From contig JANUWF010001783.1 in NCBI GenBank assembly GCA_026120185.1, positions 2,697,001 to 2,761,000 on the forward strand: a stretch of 64,000 nt of DNA, read 5' to 3'. This document shows positions 21,826 through 31,729 of the stretch, piece after piece (within the stretch, counting starts at the first letter, position 1; each line of letters begins with the position of its first letter). The translations under genes and the position numbers were made by a program. Under the pieces are notes generated by a model that ran no database searches, was not told the origin of the DNA, and saw only the letters and a program-made list of their open reading frames with translations. The DNA is from Voacanga thouarsii (taxonomy: Eukaryota; Streptophyta; Magnoliopsida; Gentianales; Apocynaceae).

Positions 21826-22884
21826 AAGGATTATTGTCAGAAATCTGAGATTGATATCAGATCTGAGGCAAGAAATCATCAAAGAACAACAAAGCAATGC
21901 AGAGTTTCAACATTTTAAGGATAAGGGACTTAAGCGGGAAGGTAGTGATTTCTAGCAAAATAAGATGGGAGTGATGTATTTTCGAGATTGCTTATGTGTG
22001 CCTGATGAGCAGCAGCTGAAGGATAAGATTTTAGAAAAGGCGCATAGAAGCAAGTATGCTATTCATTCAGGAGAAGTAAAAATATATCAAGATCTGAGGA
22101 AAGCCTATTAGTGGCCTAGAATGAAGAAGGACGTGGTGAGGTATATCTCCATGTGCCTGACTTGTCAGAAAGTTAAAGCGGAGCACAAAAAGCCAGCAGG
22201 ATTGTTGCAACCTTTACCGATACCAGAGTGGAAATAGGAAGAGGTAACCATAGACTTCGTAACTAGACTACCTATGGCAAAAACCCAAAAGGATGCCATA
22301 TGGGTAGTGGTTGATAGATTGACCAAATCAGTGCATTTTATTCCAATGAACGTGAGGGACTCAATGGAAATGTTAGCTCAAACATATGTGCAGTAGATAG
22401 TAATATTGCATGGAGTACCTTCAAGTATTATGTCCGACCAAGACCCGAGGTTTACATCCTGATTTTGGGACAAGTTTCAAGAATCAATGGGTTCTAATCG
22501 AAAGTTCAGTACAACGGCACACCTGCAAACCGATGGTCAATCAGAAAGGGTTATTCAAATATTGGAAGATATACTAAAAGCTTACATCTTGGATTTTTGG
22601 GATAAGTGGATTGATTGCGTCCTGTATGCGAAATTGGCTTACAATAATAGCTACCAATCCTCGATCAGAATAGCTTCGTATGAAGCGTTGTATGGACGTA
22701 AATGTCAAGTGCCTTTATATTGGAGTTGGTCGGATGACGGTCACATAAATAAGTCTAGAGAAGTCTGTATTCAAGATGTGTCAGATAAGGTGAAGCTAAT
22801 TAGAGAAATGTTGAAAGCGGATCAAAACTGACAAAAAAGTTATACGGAAAATAAACGAAGGGAGTTGAATTCTAGTAGGAGATA
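21826..22884 (+). pseudogene. Integrase of element B, decayed
   Basis: The N-terminal zinc-binding domain keeps the H-H-C-C order: His in 'KAHRSKYAIHSG' and the two Cys in 'MCLTCQKVK' (about 22,030-22,180). The DDE core is visible as 'TIDFVTRLP' (first Asp), 'SDQDPRFTS' (second Asp) and 'QTDGQSERVIQILED' (Glu). Stops occur at about 21,954, 22,110, 22,236, 22,393 and 22,460, all at positions where CAG, TGG or a similar codon is expected. Target DNA joining would be its role; this copy is dead. Confidence 0.92.
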
Positions 22885-22886
22885 GT

Positions 22887-23285
22887 GTGTTTTTTAGGTT
22901 GACTCTGAGTAGGGGAATCTTGAAGCATCCAAAAGGTGGAAAGAATTGGGACTGTTTGGGACCATTTCTAATCACGGAAAGAATTGGACCAGTTGTGTAT
23001 CGGCTGGATTTACCGGGTGGTTTGACTGGAATACATGATGTATTCCATGTGTCTCAGCTGAAAAAGTACAATGCTGGCCCGAGACATGTTCTGAACAATG
23101 AACCGTTGGTATTGCAACCCGACTTGAGCTACATGGAGAAACATGTTAAAATTTTAGACCGAAGTATCAAGACTATCCTGAATAAGTATACTATGGTAAA
23201 GGTGCAGTAGGAGCATTATGGCACTCAATATGTCACGTAGGAAATGGAAGAATGGGTGAAGCGGAAATACCCCAACTTGAGATAA
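22887..23285 (+). pseudogene. Integrase C-terminus with degenerate chromodomain
   Basis: The block 'GPVVYRLDLPGGLTGIHDV' then 'FHVSQLKKY' is the conserved GPY/F-type integrase tail of gypsy elements. Downstream, 'VKILDRSIKTILNK' and 'VKVQ*EHYGTQYVT*EMEEW' then 'KRKYPNL' match the chromodomain-like end of plant chromoviruses (in intact members a VxWxx..ATWE core). The two stops fall on Trp codons (TGG to TAG). A chromodomain in such elements is thought to steer integration toward heterochromatin. Confidence 0.85.
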
Positions 23286-23319
23286 AGGTACACGTTGAAT
23301 TTCGGGACGAAATTCTTCT

Positions 23320-23332
23320 AAGGAGGGGAGGA
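23320..23332 (+). other. Polypurine tract of element B
   Basis: AAGGAGGGGAGGA directly precedes TGTAAGACCCC, the start of the 3' LTR. It is the plus-strand primer site. Confidence 0.95.
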
Positions 23333-23580
23333 TGTAAGACCCCACCTAAATCTACCCTAGAGTGAGAGGGATAGGTGCATATCGGATCATCTTGCATAAA
23401 ATATATTCCTTGAATAATTTTATGTGCCTTAGAATTAAAGGATATGGGTTATCTGGTTTATTTATGCTTGTTAAGTAGTAAAGGTAAAAAGAGAATTTTG
23501 CTTGAGATCAAAATAAGAAGAAGGCTTGAGGCTTAGATAGGAAGAGAATTTGGTTGGGAAAATAAAAATAAGAGTTAGTG

Positions 23581-23634
23581 TGGTTAAGTGGTTAGAGCTT
23601 TCTAATTTAATCTCTAAGTCTTGAGTTAAAATCC
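23581..23634 (+). other. tRNA-like box pair, 3' LTR of B
   Basis: TGGTTAAGTGG lies at 23,581 and AGTTAAAATCC at 23,624, 43 bp apart. The first box is identical to that of the 5' LTR. Confidence 0.6.
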
Positions 23635-24055
23635 CATCATCTAAGTTTTATTCATAATTATCTTAAGCAATGTTTGAATTTTTCCTTTTCTTGCATTCTT
23701 TTAAGTTAGGAATGTTGTTTTAGGAAAGACACAATAGTAATGTCCTAACCATGTGATCGTGTCCTAAAAGGAATTTTAGAAGAATTTTGGTCTCCATTAT
23801 TTTAGCAGGGCTTGTCCTAACCTATTTAAATTTAAACTGGTCCTATTTCCTTAATTCTTTTCAATTTCTATAAAATGTGATATGGGTTAAAATCACCATT
23901 CTTTTCCTAGTTATTTAAGGTTGTTTTAAAATACATTTGTTGTAATAACGAGGCATATTCCTTCCTATTTGACATTTTATTTGTAAAAGATATTTTTGGC
24001 AAATATGTGCAGATTTAAGTTAAAATCGAACAGAAAGTGCACAGAAATAGAATGC

Positions 24056-24289
24056 ACTTGGCGCTAGGCCCAGCCAGTGGACCAGGCGCTGGATCAATTC
24101 TATCCAGCAGTAGAGATTGAACGAGCTTCAGGAATTTTTTTAAAATAGACCTGGCGCCAGGTCTGGAAAGTGTACCTAGCGCTGAGTCCATTCTGCCTAC
24201 CAAGGAAAAGACGGCCAGAAATAGAACAAAACAGAGGAAGAACAAAGTGTATCTGGTGCCAGATAGGTCGAAGGTACCCGACGCCAGGT
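24056..24289 (+). promoter_or_regulatory. Paired-palindrome array in U3, LTR (b)
   Basis: The six sites are 24,056 ACTTGGCGCTAGGC; 24,081 ACCAGGCGCTGGAT; 24,149 ACCTGGCGCCAGGT (a perfect 14-bp palindrome); 24,174 ACCTAGCGCTGAGT; 24,251 ATCTGGTGCCAGAT; 24,276 ACCCGACGCCAGGT. Spacing within each pair is exactly 25 bp, and pairs are 93 and 102 bp apart. The first site is 178 bp from the LTR start. Confidence 0.9.
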
Positions 24290-24406
24290 AGGTTCTGGAG
24301 GCAGGAATTCTATATGTAGAATTAGGGCTTATCCAAGGATTTTGATATTTTCCTATTCCTACTCGGCCGAGACTTCTTCAGCCATGAAATAGTCATCCAA
24401 GAGGCC

Positions 24407-24414
24407 TATAAAAG
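24407..24414 (+). promoter_or_regulatory. TATA box of Athila-like LTR (b)
   Basis: TATAAAAG lies in 'gaggcctataaaagtataag', 118 bp downstream of the palindrome array and 529 bp from the LTR start. The same box in the same context is at 20,416-20,423 (minus) in LTR (a). Variants are at 55,612-55,620 and 49,767-49,775 (minus). Confidence 0.75.
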
Positions 24415-25410
24415 TATAAGAGAACACAAAGGTTTGAGAGGTACAACTAAGAGAGGTGAATTAAAGGGCAGAAATTCTGATTTTCTCATTGAGTGAGGAA
24501 TTCACCCAGAGCAAGGAAGATTGTTCAAAGGGAGTCTTCAAGGAAGAAGAAAGAGTTTTGTCTATAAGTGTTTCCTTTTTTGTTTGTTTTCTTTTTCTTT
24601 AGCAATGATAGATTCAATGTTTTCATTGTAATTTAACAATATTTTGGGATTCATGATTTATGCATCAATTTAACTACTTGATCAATTTTCTATCATTCTT
24701 AGTGTTTGGTTACTTAATTTTATAGGTTGATGGAATTACGATTATGTCTAATGGACATGGGAAACAAAGCTAGATTAAGCTTAATTTAATCAATGCTATA
24801 GATGTGTTAGATCTTAATGGACTTGGGAAGCGATATTATGACCGAAGTACCTAAGTAATCAAATGTTAGTTAATTTATCCCAGAGCATAGGATTGTTGGC
24901 TAATTTCATGTCTATAAGGAATTGTGTTTAATGCATTGTTTGGTTATGTTGGTTTGATTGGGAAATCTGCTAATTCAATCAACGGGTAGTGATTCTATAG
25001 ATTTGGAAAGAAATGGAGTCTATATAAGTGAATTCATGACTTGAAAAATGATTGAACTTTATTCTATATTCCTTCATGATATCAAGATGATGATGAATTG
25101 AGAGAGTTTTTAAGTAGGTCATTATCGGGTTTTCTAGGGTACTTGTCTATATTGTAGAAACCTACATTCTTGAGTTGTATATGTTTTTTTATTTTTCTTT
25201 TTATTCTTTTCTCACTTTATTTAGGTTGATTATAACAATAAAATAAAAGTGATTAGTGTGTACTTGCTCTTTTTCAATATTCGTTAATTCCATGTACTAT
25301 ATTTGCAATGAGTATACTTGCTCACATGTGTATTTTGTGATTAATATTTTATTTAAAACTTGATTAAGGTATGGACTTAAAATTGATGATTTTATATTCC
25401 CAAAATTTAC

Positions 25411-25526
25411 GCATAAAGTTTTTTGCATTGTTGCCGGGGATTAGGATTTTTTTTTTTTTTTCATCATGGAGGTGTTTTTGAAAAACTTGATTTCGCATCA
25501 AGTTTTTGGCGATGTTACCAAGGAAC
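25411..25526 (+). repeat. Duplicated LTR end plus primer-binding site, element (b)
   Basis: Copy 1 is LTR end ACGCATAA at 25,416 then TTGCATTGTTGCCGGGGA (25,423-25,440). Copy 2 is CGCATCA ending at 25,500 then TGGCGATGTTACCAAGGAAC (25,507-25,526). Both resemble the tRNA-Asp primer site. The copies are ~84 bp apart, separated by a T run. Confidence 0.75.
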
Positions 25527-25919
25527 AATATCATAAAAGCTTGGTTTTTGTTACTTTAATCATGTTAATATGTTTATATGTAAATATGTATAAATGTTCC
25601 ATGTATGACTAGGTGCTGTATTTTGTTTTCTTGTATACTTGTACTCTAATGTCTCTGTATGTTGTAATTCCTTATAACTTAATTTGTAAACGTACCCTAA
25701 CTGTTTAACTTGTAAATTCTATAATCTCAAAACTTTTCTGTCTTATGTAGACCTTGCTCTTAGTTTATGACCAGATGATCCAAAGCTCAGATAGTCTACC
25801 TTGATCTGAAAATCAAGAGAAATCTCACTAAGGTTTGAAAGGTTATAAGTGAAAGGGTAAGGAGAGCAATAGAGGTAAATCAGCCCAACGATGGTGGAAA
25901 CGGCGGAACTAACAAATAG

Positions 25920-27142
25920 GTGATGAATGACTTTGTAAAACCAGTAATATCAAGTATAGACTCTAGTATCGCACGGCCTAGGATAGAGACCAATAATTTT
26001 GAGATAAAACCCAGTGTGATCCAAATGATCCATAATATGGTGTTGCTTGACAGATTACCTGAGGAAGATCCGAATGCCCACCTTGCGAGCTTTCTAGAGA
26101 TATGTGAAATTTAAGATGAATGGTGTTTCTGAGTATTCTATTAAGCTAAGACTCTTCCCTTTTTCCTTGAGAGATCGAGCGAAATTATGGCTAAAATCTT
26201 TGCCCACCAGATCCATTGCTACTTGGAACATTTTAGCTGAAAAATTCTTGACTAAATATTTTCCACCAGCGAAAACTTCCAAACTTAGGACTGACATTTT
26301 TACTTTCTAACAATTAGAGGCCGAAAACCTTTATGAGTGTTATGAGATGTTCAAAGAGATGCTGAGAAAGTGTCCTCACTATGGATTCGAGTTGGGGATG
26401 CAAATGTAGATTTTTCACAGCGGATTGAGTTTCGCTACAATGCAATTAGTGGATGCATCTGCAGAAGTCTCTATAAATTCCAAAACCCCAGAAGAGGTCT
26501 TTGATCTAATTGAAAATCTACCTACTAATAACTATGCCTGGAGTGCATAGTCTAAAGCTCGTGTACTTAGAGTGCATAAGGTGGATGAAATGGCTACCTT
26601 AGAGGCAAATGTGGAAGTACTCACACAAAAAATAGATCAATTAGTAATGCCTCATTCCCAAGAACAGGTAATTAGTGTGACTTATGATTTTTGTGGGGAA
26701 GAGCATCCAAATCATAAATTCTAAAATATGGGGTCTTTACAAGAAGTATTGTACCAAGTGACTTTTGTAGGTAATGGTTGGCAAGGTAATAATCCTTATA
26801 ACAATACTTACAATTTAGGTTAGAGGAATCACCATAACTTTTCTTGGTAATAACCAACCTCGGTAAGCTTCTACGAATTTTGGGATGCAAAGGACTTAAC
26901 CGTCTCTACCATAGAACGCCCCACCAGCCAAACCATCGTTGGAGGAAATGGCCACCAAACTAGTAAGTGGAACGGAAATACGATTTCAAGAAATTGATGC
27001 GACCACGAGGCACTTGGAGGCATCCAGGCGCAACCTAGAGGGTCAAATTGGACAATTAGCTAAACTCCTTGATGATCATCAACCAGGAACATTGTCAGGT
27101 AACCCGAAGACCAACCCACATGACCAAGACCGTGGGAAACAC
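25920..27142 (+). pseudogene. gag: Gag of Athila-like element (b), decayed
   Basis: The region is collinear with the better preserved Gag at 58,198-58,725. It shows 'FEIKPSVIQMIHNMV', 'EEDPNAHLASFLEIC', a frameshift near 26,105, then 'LFPFSLRDRAKLWLKSLP', 'AEKFLTKYFPPAKTSKLR' and 'MLRKCPHYGFELGM', the retrotransposon Gag capsid core of Athila-type elements. Further on are a broken zinc knuckle (CGEEHPNHKF, near 26,695-26,725), a Gln/Asn-rich patch and a final open piece (26,939-27,145) with 'QIGQLAKLLDDHQPGTLSG'. At least five stops and one or more frameshifts make it non-functional. Confidence 0.85.
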
Positions 27143-27145
27143 TGA

Positions 27146-28306
27146 TTTCTAAACTGTTTTACTTTTTGCTGAACACTCTTTTAATTCTCGTCTTTTTTCA
27201 TTTATTTAGCAATTAGTTTAAATGCTTCATATGATTTCATGTTCCTTTGTCTTTATTTTCATTAAAATTCATTTTTGAAAAAAAAAATAATTTTTTGGCC
27301 AGAACTGGCCGGGCGCCAAGCCCAACCCATGGCCCGAGCGCCAGGTCAACATGGCTTAACAGAAAAAGCGCGGGTAGAACAAGCCCAGAACCTGGCCCGT
27401 TCGATCGCCACATTCAAAACGGCCCTCTTGGCCATTTTTTTTGGTTCAAAAATCTCCACTCCTCTCCAATTTTCTCTCAACCTATCGCTGGGTTCATCTT
27501 CGAAACACCGCCAAATCAATTTTCATACCTCTAAAACACTTCTAAAGCACAAAATCCCCACTTTCTTCTTCCAAGTTTGGATCGCAACAAGGAAAAATCT
27601 AACGTTTTCACCCAAAATCTATTTTTCAATCCTTCCATTGGAAGCACAATTGCTTCAAACTCTTAGCATAGAATCATTGCCAATGCATTGGAGAATATTA
27701 TAGTATGAATTTTCTACGGTTAAGTTTTCCTTATGAATTTTAGGTAATTTTCTATGCTTTTTTGCGTGAAAATTCTTGAATATTTTCTAATGAAGAATTT
27801 GATTTTTAAGATTTCTTTCTTTGAGCTTGCATTGGCATGGAAATATCATGGATAATGCTTTATGATTAATGTCATTGATAGTTTACATTTTTGGAAGTGA
27901 TTGAGCATGCATGCTTTGTGATTAACTTTTGGGATAAAGGATAATTGTTCAATGTTTCACTTAGACTTATGATAATAAGCTTGGAATTATGATTTAAATG
28001 GTATGGCTGATTGAGCATGGTGATTTTAGACTGAATATGGTTTCCTTGAGCAATATTAAACATTGTAGATATGGTCAACTTGATTGATAAGGCGTTTGGA
28101 TTAGCATATGTCTTATTTTCTTGCAGGTTTATTAGAGGGTGTTGAGTGGTGTTTACTGAATATCTTGAGGTGTTTTGTGTTAAGTGGTGGTTGTGTTGTA
28201 TGGTGTTGTGAATGTGAGACGGTTGAGAGTTGAACATTTGTTGTAAAAAGTGACCTAAAGAGCCTGCTACTTTTCTATTTTTCTCATCTTTCTTCATCCT
28301 CCCATC
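27146..28306 (+). promoter_or_regulatory. Long leader upstream of second ORF, with a palindrome pair
   Basis: This stretch has no gene; the frames 27,247-27,703 are GC-rich noise. It holds a copy of the LTR palindrome pair: GCCGGGCGCCAAGC at 27,308 and CCCGAGCGCCAGGT at 27,333, exactly 25 bp apart. It is preceded by the inverted repeat GGCCAG-AA-CTGGCC (27,297-27,310) and followed by a single degenerate site near 27,390. CT-rich sequence follows (about 27,455-27,490), then ~800 bp of T/G-rich leader. No clear TATA box. It could be an internal promoter for the second ORF; this is inference. Confidence 0.5.
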
Positions 28307-29520
28307 ATGTCTAGATGACCTTGAGGATTAGCACCGGGGGCTAAAAAAGCTCGAGAGGCATCTTTTTCTACACCATCGTTCAAGCCTCTGTCTACCCAAC
28401 CTACACAATTTTTTGATCCGATGTGTCAAATTTGGTATGACAGGCACAAACATAATAAGATCATAGTAGAAAAGCGCTACAAACCATCTTTTGACAATTC
28501 CCTACAGCATTCTACTATGTTTAGGTGCCTGGGGTAGGAGCCCATTATTAGGATGGAAAGTCCTTATTGTCCTGTCCTGTGCGCGTGAGAGAATTTTATG
28601 CCAAAACGCAGGACAAAAAGAAAAACACTCTCCAAGTCGTCTCCACTATGGTCAAAGGGATTCCCATCGAGTTTGACAGGGCTAGATTAGCTAGAATATT
28701 AGGAATCTCGGATGAGGGACCATGGATAGCTGTGGACCATAATAACCAGAAGATTATCTCTGAGCCTATTTAAGATGTGGAGGTTGTAAGGGTTAGTTTT
28801 CGTATGTGGAGAAAAGGGGAAGTAGGTTAATATCAGTATTATTCTAATAATGACCTTGAGGCTCAGTGGCGTGCCCTAGTCTATATCTTTGCTTTCAATC
28901 TCTATCCCAAGCTTAGTGGTTTTAATGAGTCTAGAATACTTAACCTTTATATTCTAGACAAGATGAGGAACAGTGAGCCTATTCCCCTTGCTCTCCTTAT
29001 TATTAACTTTATGAGAGAGGTTATGGTCTCTAACATTGTAGCTAAAGCCCTCAAATTCCCACTAGTTATTATGTGTATTTTGAGAGACTTTGGAGTACGA
29101 GTAGATGGAGAGTTGAGTGAGCTAAATACTATACATGACCTTGTGATGGAGCATACTTTAGTTCATTATGGGTATCTCTATGATAAGAGGGCAAAAAGGT
29201 GGAAGAGGCCATATGAGGTGCAGTACCATGGAAGGGAGGAGCTTACCCCTACTGAGAAGGAGAAAGAGGCACCACCTGCTAGACCAACCCCTCGTGCTAC
29301 TAGCTCTCGTTCACACACTAATTTTAAGGCACGCATAAAGGCACAAATAGAGAGCCAAATAACTGTCCTTGTCCAGCTCCGCGATTCCATTGCCAACATT
29401 CAACACCGCCAGGATGTCTAAGATCAAAAGCTGGCCACTTTGATCCAACACATTACGGGTACATCTTCCAATCGCGGAGCTGACGATGATGACCATGATT
29501 ATGATGAGGATGATTCTTGA
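28307..29520 (+). pseudogene. Second ORF of Athila-like element (b) (plant retrotransposon ORF, envelope position)
   Basis: From ATG at 28,307 the frame is read with early stops, a stretch 'TQFFDPMCQIWYDRHKHNK', a frameshift near 28,575, then 'GIPIEFDRARLARILGISD', a stop at 28,771, 'YIFAFNLYPKLSGFNESRI' and the open part 28,963-29,421 ('LALLIINFMREVMVSNI', 'LKFPLVIMCILRDFGVRVD'). It ends with an acidic DDDDHDYDEDD tail at 29,520. The pattern matches the plant-specific domain found in Athila-type retrotransposon ORFs often annotated as 'putative plant transposon protein', whose function is not established. A Pro/Thr/Ser-rich hinge and a helical C-terminal segment follow the domain. I see no signal peptide or membrane anchor. 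Confidence 0.65.
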
Positions 29521-30002
29521 TTCACTCTTCTGTATTTTATTTTCTGTTATTTCTTTTTCTTTTAAATTTTAATGACCTTTCCTAGCTTGTAGGTGTCTTT
29601 TGGTTTCTTTTGGTTTCTTTTCTTTTTCGTTTTGTTTCTTTTATTTTTATTTTCTTTTTCTAGATTTACAGCTTCTTTCTTTTGTTTCTTTGCTTTTAGT
29701 AGGTACTCTTGTAATGATCTCTCCATGAGATGGATTCACCCTGATCACACAACAATGTAATAGAAGTATTTTTTTTTCGCTCTATTCTTCTTCTTTTTTC
29801 ATCTTGGTCTTCTTGGCTATACTTTTATTCTTTTATCTTTGAGGACAATGTCCAGTTCAAGTGTGGAGGGAAGAATAAAAGTTGAAGAAATACTTTTTCA
29901 TCTGAATTTGATGAATATAGTTTGTGATTTGTGATAATTATTTTTTGCAAAATTTCAATGGTTTCATTGTTAGACAATGTTGTAATTCTTTTTCTTACTT
30001 AA
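29521..30002 (+). other. 3' noncoding end of element (b) with PPT-like motif
   Basis: A T-rich sequence is followed by GAGGACAATG and AAGTGTGGAGGG (29,841-29,870), the motif Athila-type elements carry after their last ORF. A true PPT would be followed by TGATA of the 3' LTR. Instead ~130 bp of T-rich DNA leads straight into the host LTR at 30,003. Confidence 0.6.
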
Positions 30003-31370
30003 ATATGTCTTGGATAACTATTAGCTAGAAGTTTAGAAAATTCCAGTGTTTGGGGATAGGAGGATGACCGATTTGAGGAAAGAAAATAGGAAGAGGTTTT
30101 CAATTAAATCACCATAGCTATTCTTCCAAGAACTCCATTTTCTTCTTGTTCTTGTTTTGGTTAAAATCTGGAAAATTTTCCAAAAATTCTTCTTTGCTAG
30201 TTTTTGAAAATTGTAGCAACTATTACCTATACAATTCTTGCTCACAACCAACCTTGTTGTGTAAAGATGAAAGCTGAAAATCCTTAGAATTTCGCAGCTT
30301 GAACAAAGCCCAACCAAACCAGATATTTTCCATCAACCTACCAAGATTTAGACATGAATATTGAGCCATCCATTTATGCATAAGAACACTGAAACTTTCC
30401 TTTTTCTTCTTCAAGATGGTGGCTGGAAAACCACCATTAATGGACCATCAAACACTTCTAGATTTCAGCTGCAAATTCACTTCAAAGTAGTTAAAAAATT
30501 CTGCTCAAAATCATTCCAAATCCTAAGAGTTCTTATAGCTTAAATTCCAGTTTTTTTTTTTTTTTTTTTAGTTTGCCTATAAATGGCAAGAACTAATTTC
30601 TTCATCATCCATCTTCATATTTTCGGCAACCTTGCAGCCATGGATAGAACACCTTGGCTTCTTCATTTATCATGGCTATTAGAACTCCATCAACACACCT
30701 CAAAACACTCATATCTTTACTTCATTTGAAACTTTTCGAACTTGAAAATTAAAATCCAGATTTTTCTTCATTAAACACTCACCTAGCTAGATGATTAAAC
30801 TAAAATTTTCTCTGCTTTTATACAGCCCTTTTCGACCAGCTACAAGGCTGAAACCATACTTCATTTCATGATCAAAACATAGCTAGTCTAGTCACCCACC
30901 ATTGAAGGACAAGAAACCTTCAAGAAGGAAACACTATTACCCAATCGTCTACCTCAAATATTTTCACATTTTCCTCAATTTGAAATTCAAAATAGCTGAA
31001 CTCTCTCTCTTCCCCTAGAATAACCGAAACTCCTCCCTTAGCTAGGCAATTCGGCCATCACCTACCAAACACTCACAAACCATTTTCTCTCAATTTTCTC
31101 TTGTGTTCTCAAGAACACCAAGAATACATACTAAACTTCTTCAACCTTCAATTACCTTTATTCATCTCAAATCATTCCAAGAACTCTCAAACCAATTAGG
31201 ATTCAACCTATACTCACTCATAGGCCACTCCATAACACTAAAATCACTAAAGTTGATCGTTTATTCGGATCAAACAAACTTCTTGTTCAAGAAGAAGAAG
31301 AACATCAAAAAGGTAAATTATTTAATCACCTTGAACCTTCTTCACTTCTTCAAAATCATTTCATTATCAT

Positions 31371-31389
31371 CTCTCTCTCTCTCTCTCAG
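31371..31389 (+). repeat. (CT)n run, 3' LTR of B
   Basis: This is the counterpart of the run at 13,005 in the 5' LTR, at the same LTR position. Confidence 0.8.
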
Positions 31390-31729
31390 CCAAACCATTG
31401 GTGACTATTCTTGAACATACTTCAACCAAGGAAGGACCCCCCAAGCACTCAAGGATCTTCATTGGATAAGGAGATATCTTCAAATAACGATCATAAAAAC
31501 AAGTATTTCTTTCATGACCTTCTCCTTAAATTTTCAAATAATGGGTTGATCAAATAATGTTGGGTTGAAAATATGTATGTGGGTAAAGGGAATGATTTTA
31601 AGATATGAAGATTAAAATGAATATTCAAGCTTAAGAGCTATTGTTGGATTATGCTTTGAGATCATTATATGTTCATTATGATTGAAGGCTTTATATCTCT
31701 AGTATGGATGTTTTGATGTATGATAGACA

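Larger units (their letters stand above)
23878..25500 (+). repeat. LTR of Athila-like element (b)
   Basis: It starts TGATATGGGTTAAAATC and ends CGCATCA at 25,500. A near copy of the end (ACGCATAA) also lies at 25,416, followed by a first primer-like site. U3 has the palindrome array at 24,056-24,289 and a TATA box at 24,407. The U5 part (24,590-25,380) is T-rich noncoding sequence. Confidence 0.85.
23878..30002 (+). mobile_element. Athila-like element (b), no pol and no 3' LTR
   Basis: Order: LTR (23,878-25,500), tRNA-Asp primer site, decayed gag, long leader, second ORF, PPT-like motif (29,841-29,870), then 132 bp and the host LTR again. Flanks are AAATG (23,873-23,877) and ATATG (30,003-30,007), and the host LTR resumes exactly where it was interrupted, yet no 3' LTR is present. 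There is no protease, RT or integrase, so it depended on another element for mobility. The second ORF sits where Athila elements carry their extra, envelope-position ORF. Confidence 0.85.

Noticed and set aside
27275..27703. 142-codon frame in the GC-rich leader of element (b)
   Set aside because: No resemblance to a known domain. It covers a regulatory-looking palindrome pair and CT-rich leader, and two overlapping frames are equally open there.
27872..28297. 141-codon minus-strand frame rich in Asn, His and Thr
   Set aside because: Composition reflects T/G-rich leader sequence read backwards. It lies antisense just before the second ORF of element (b), and no counterpart is seen elsewhere.
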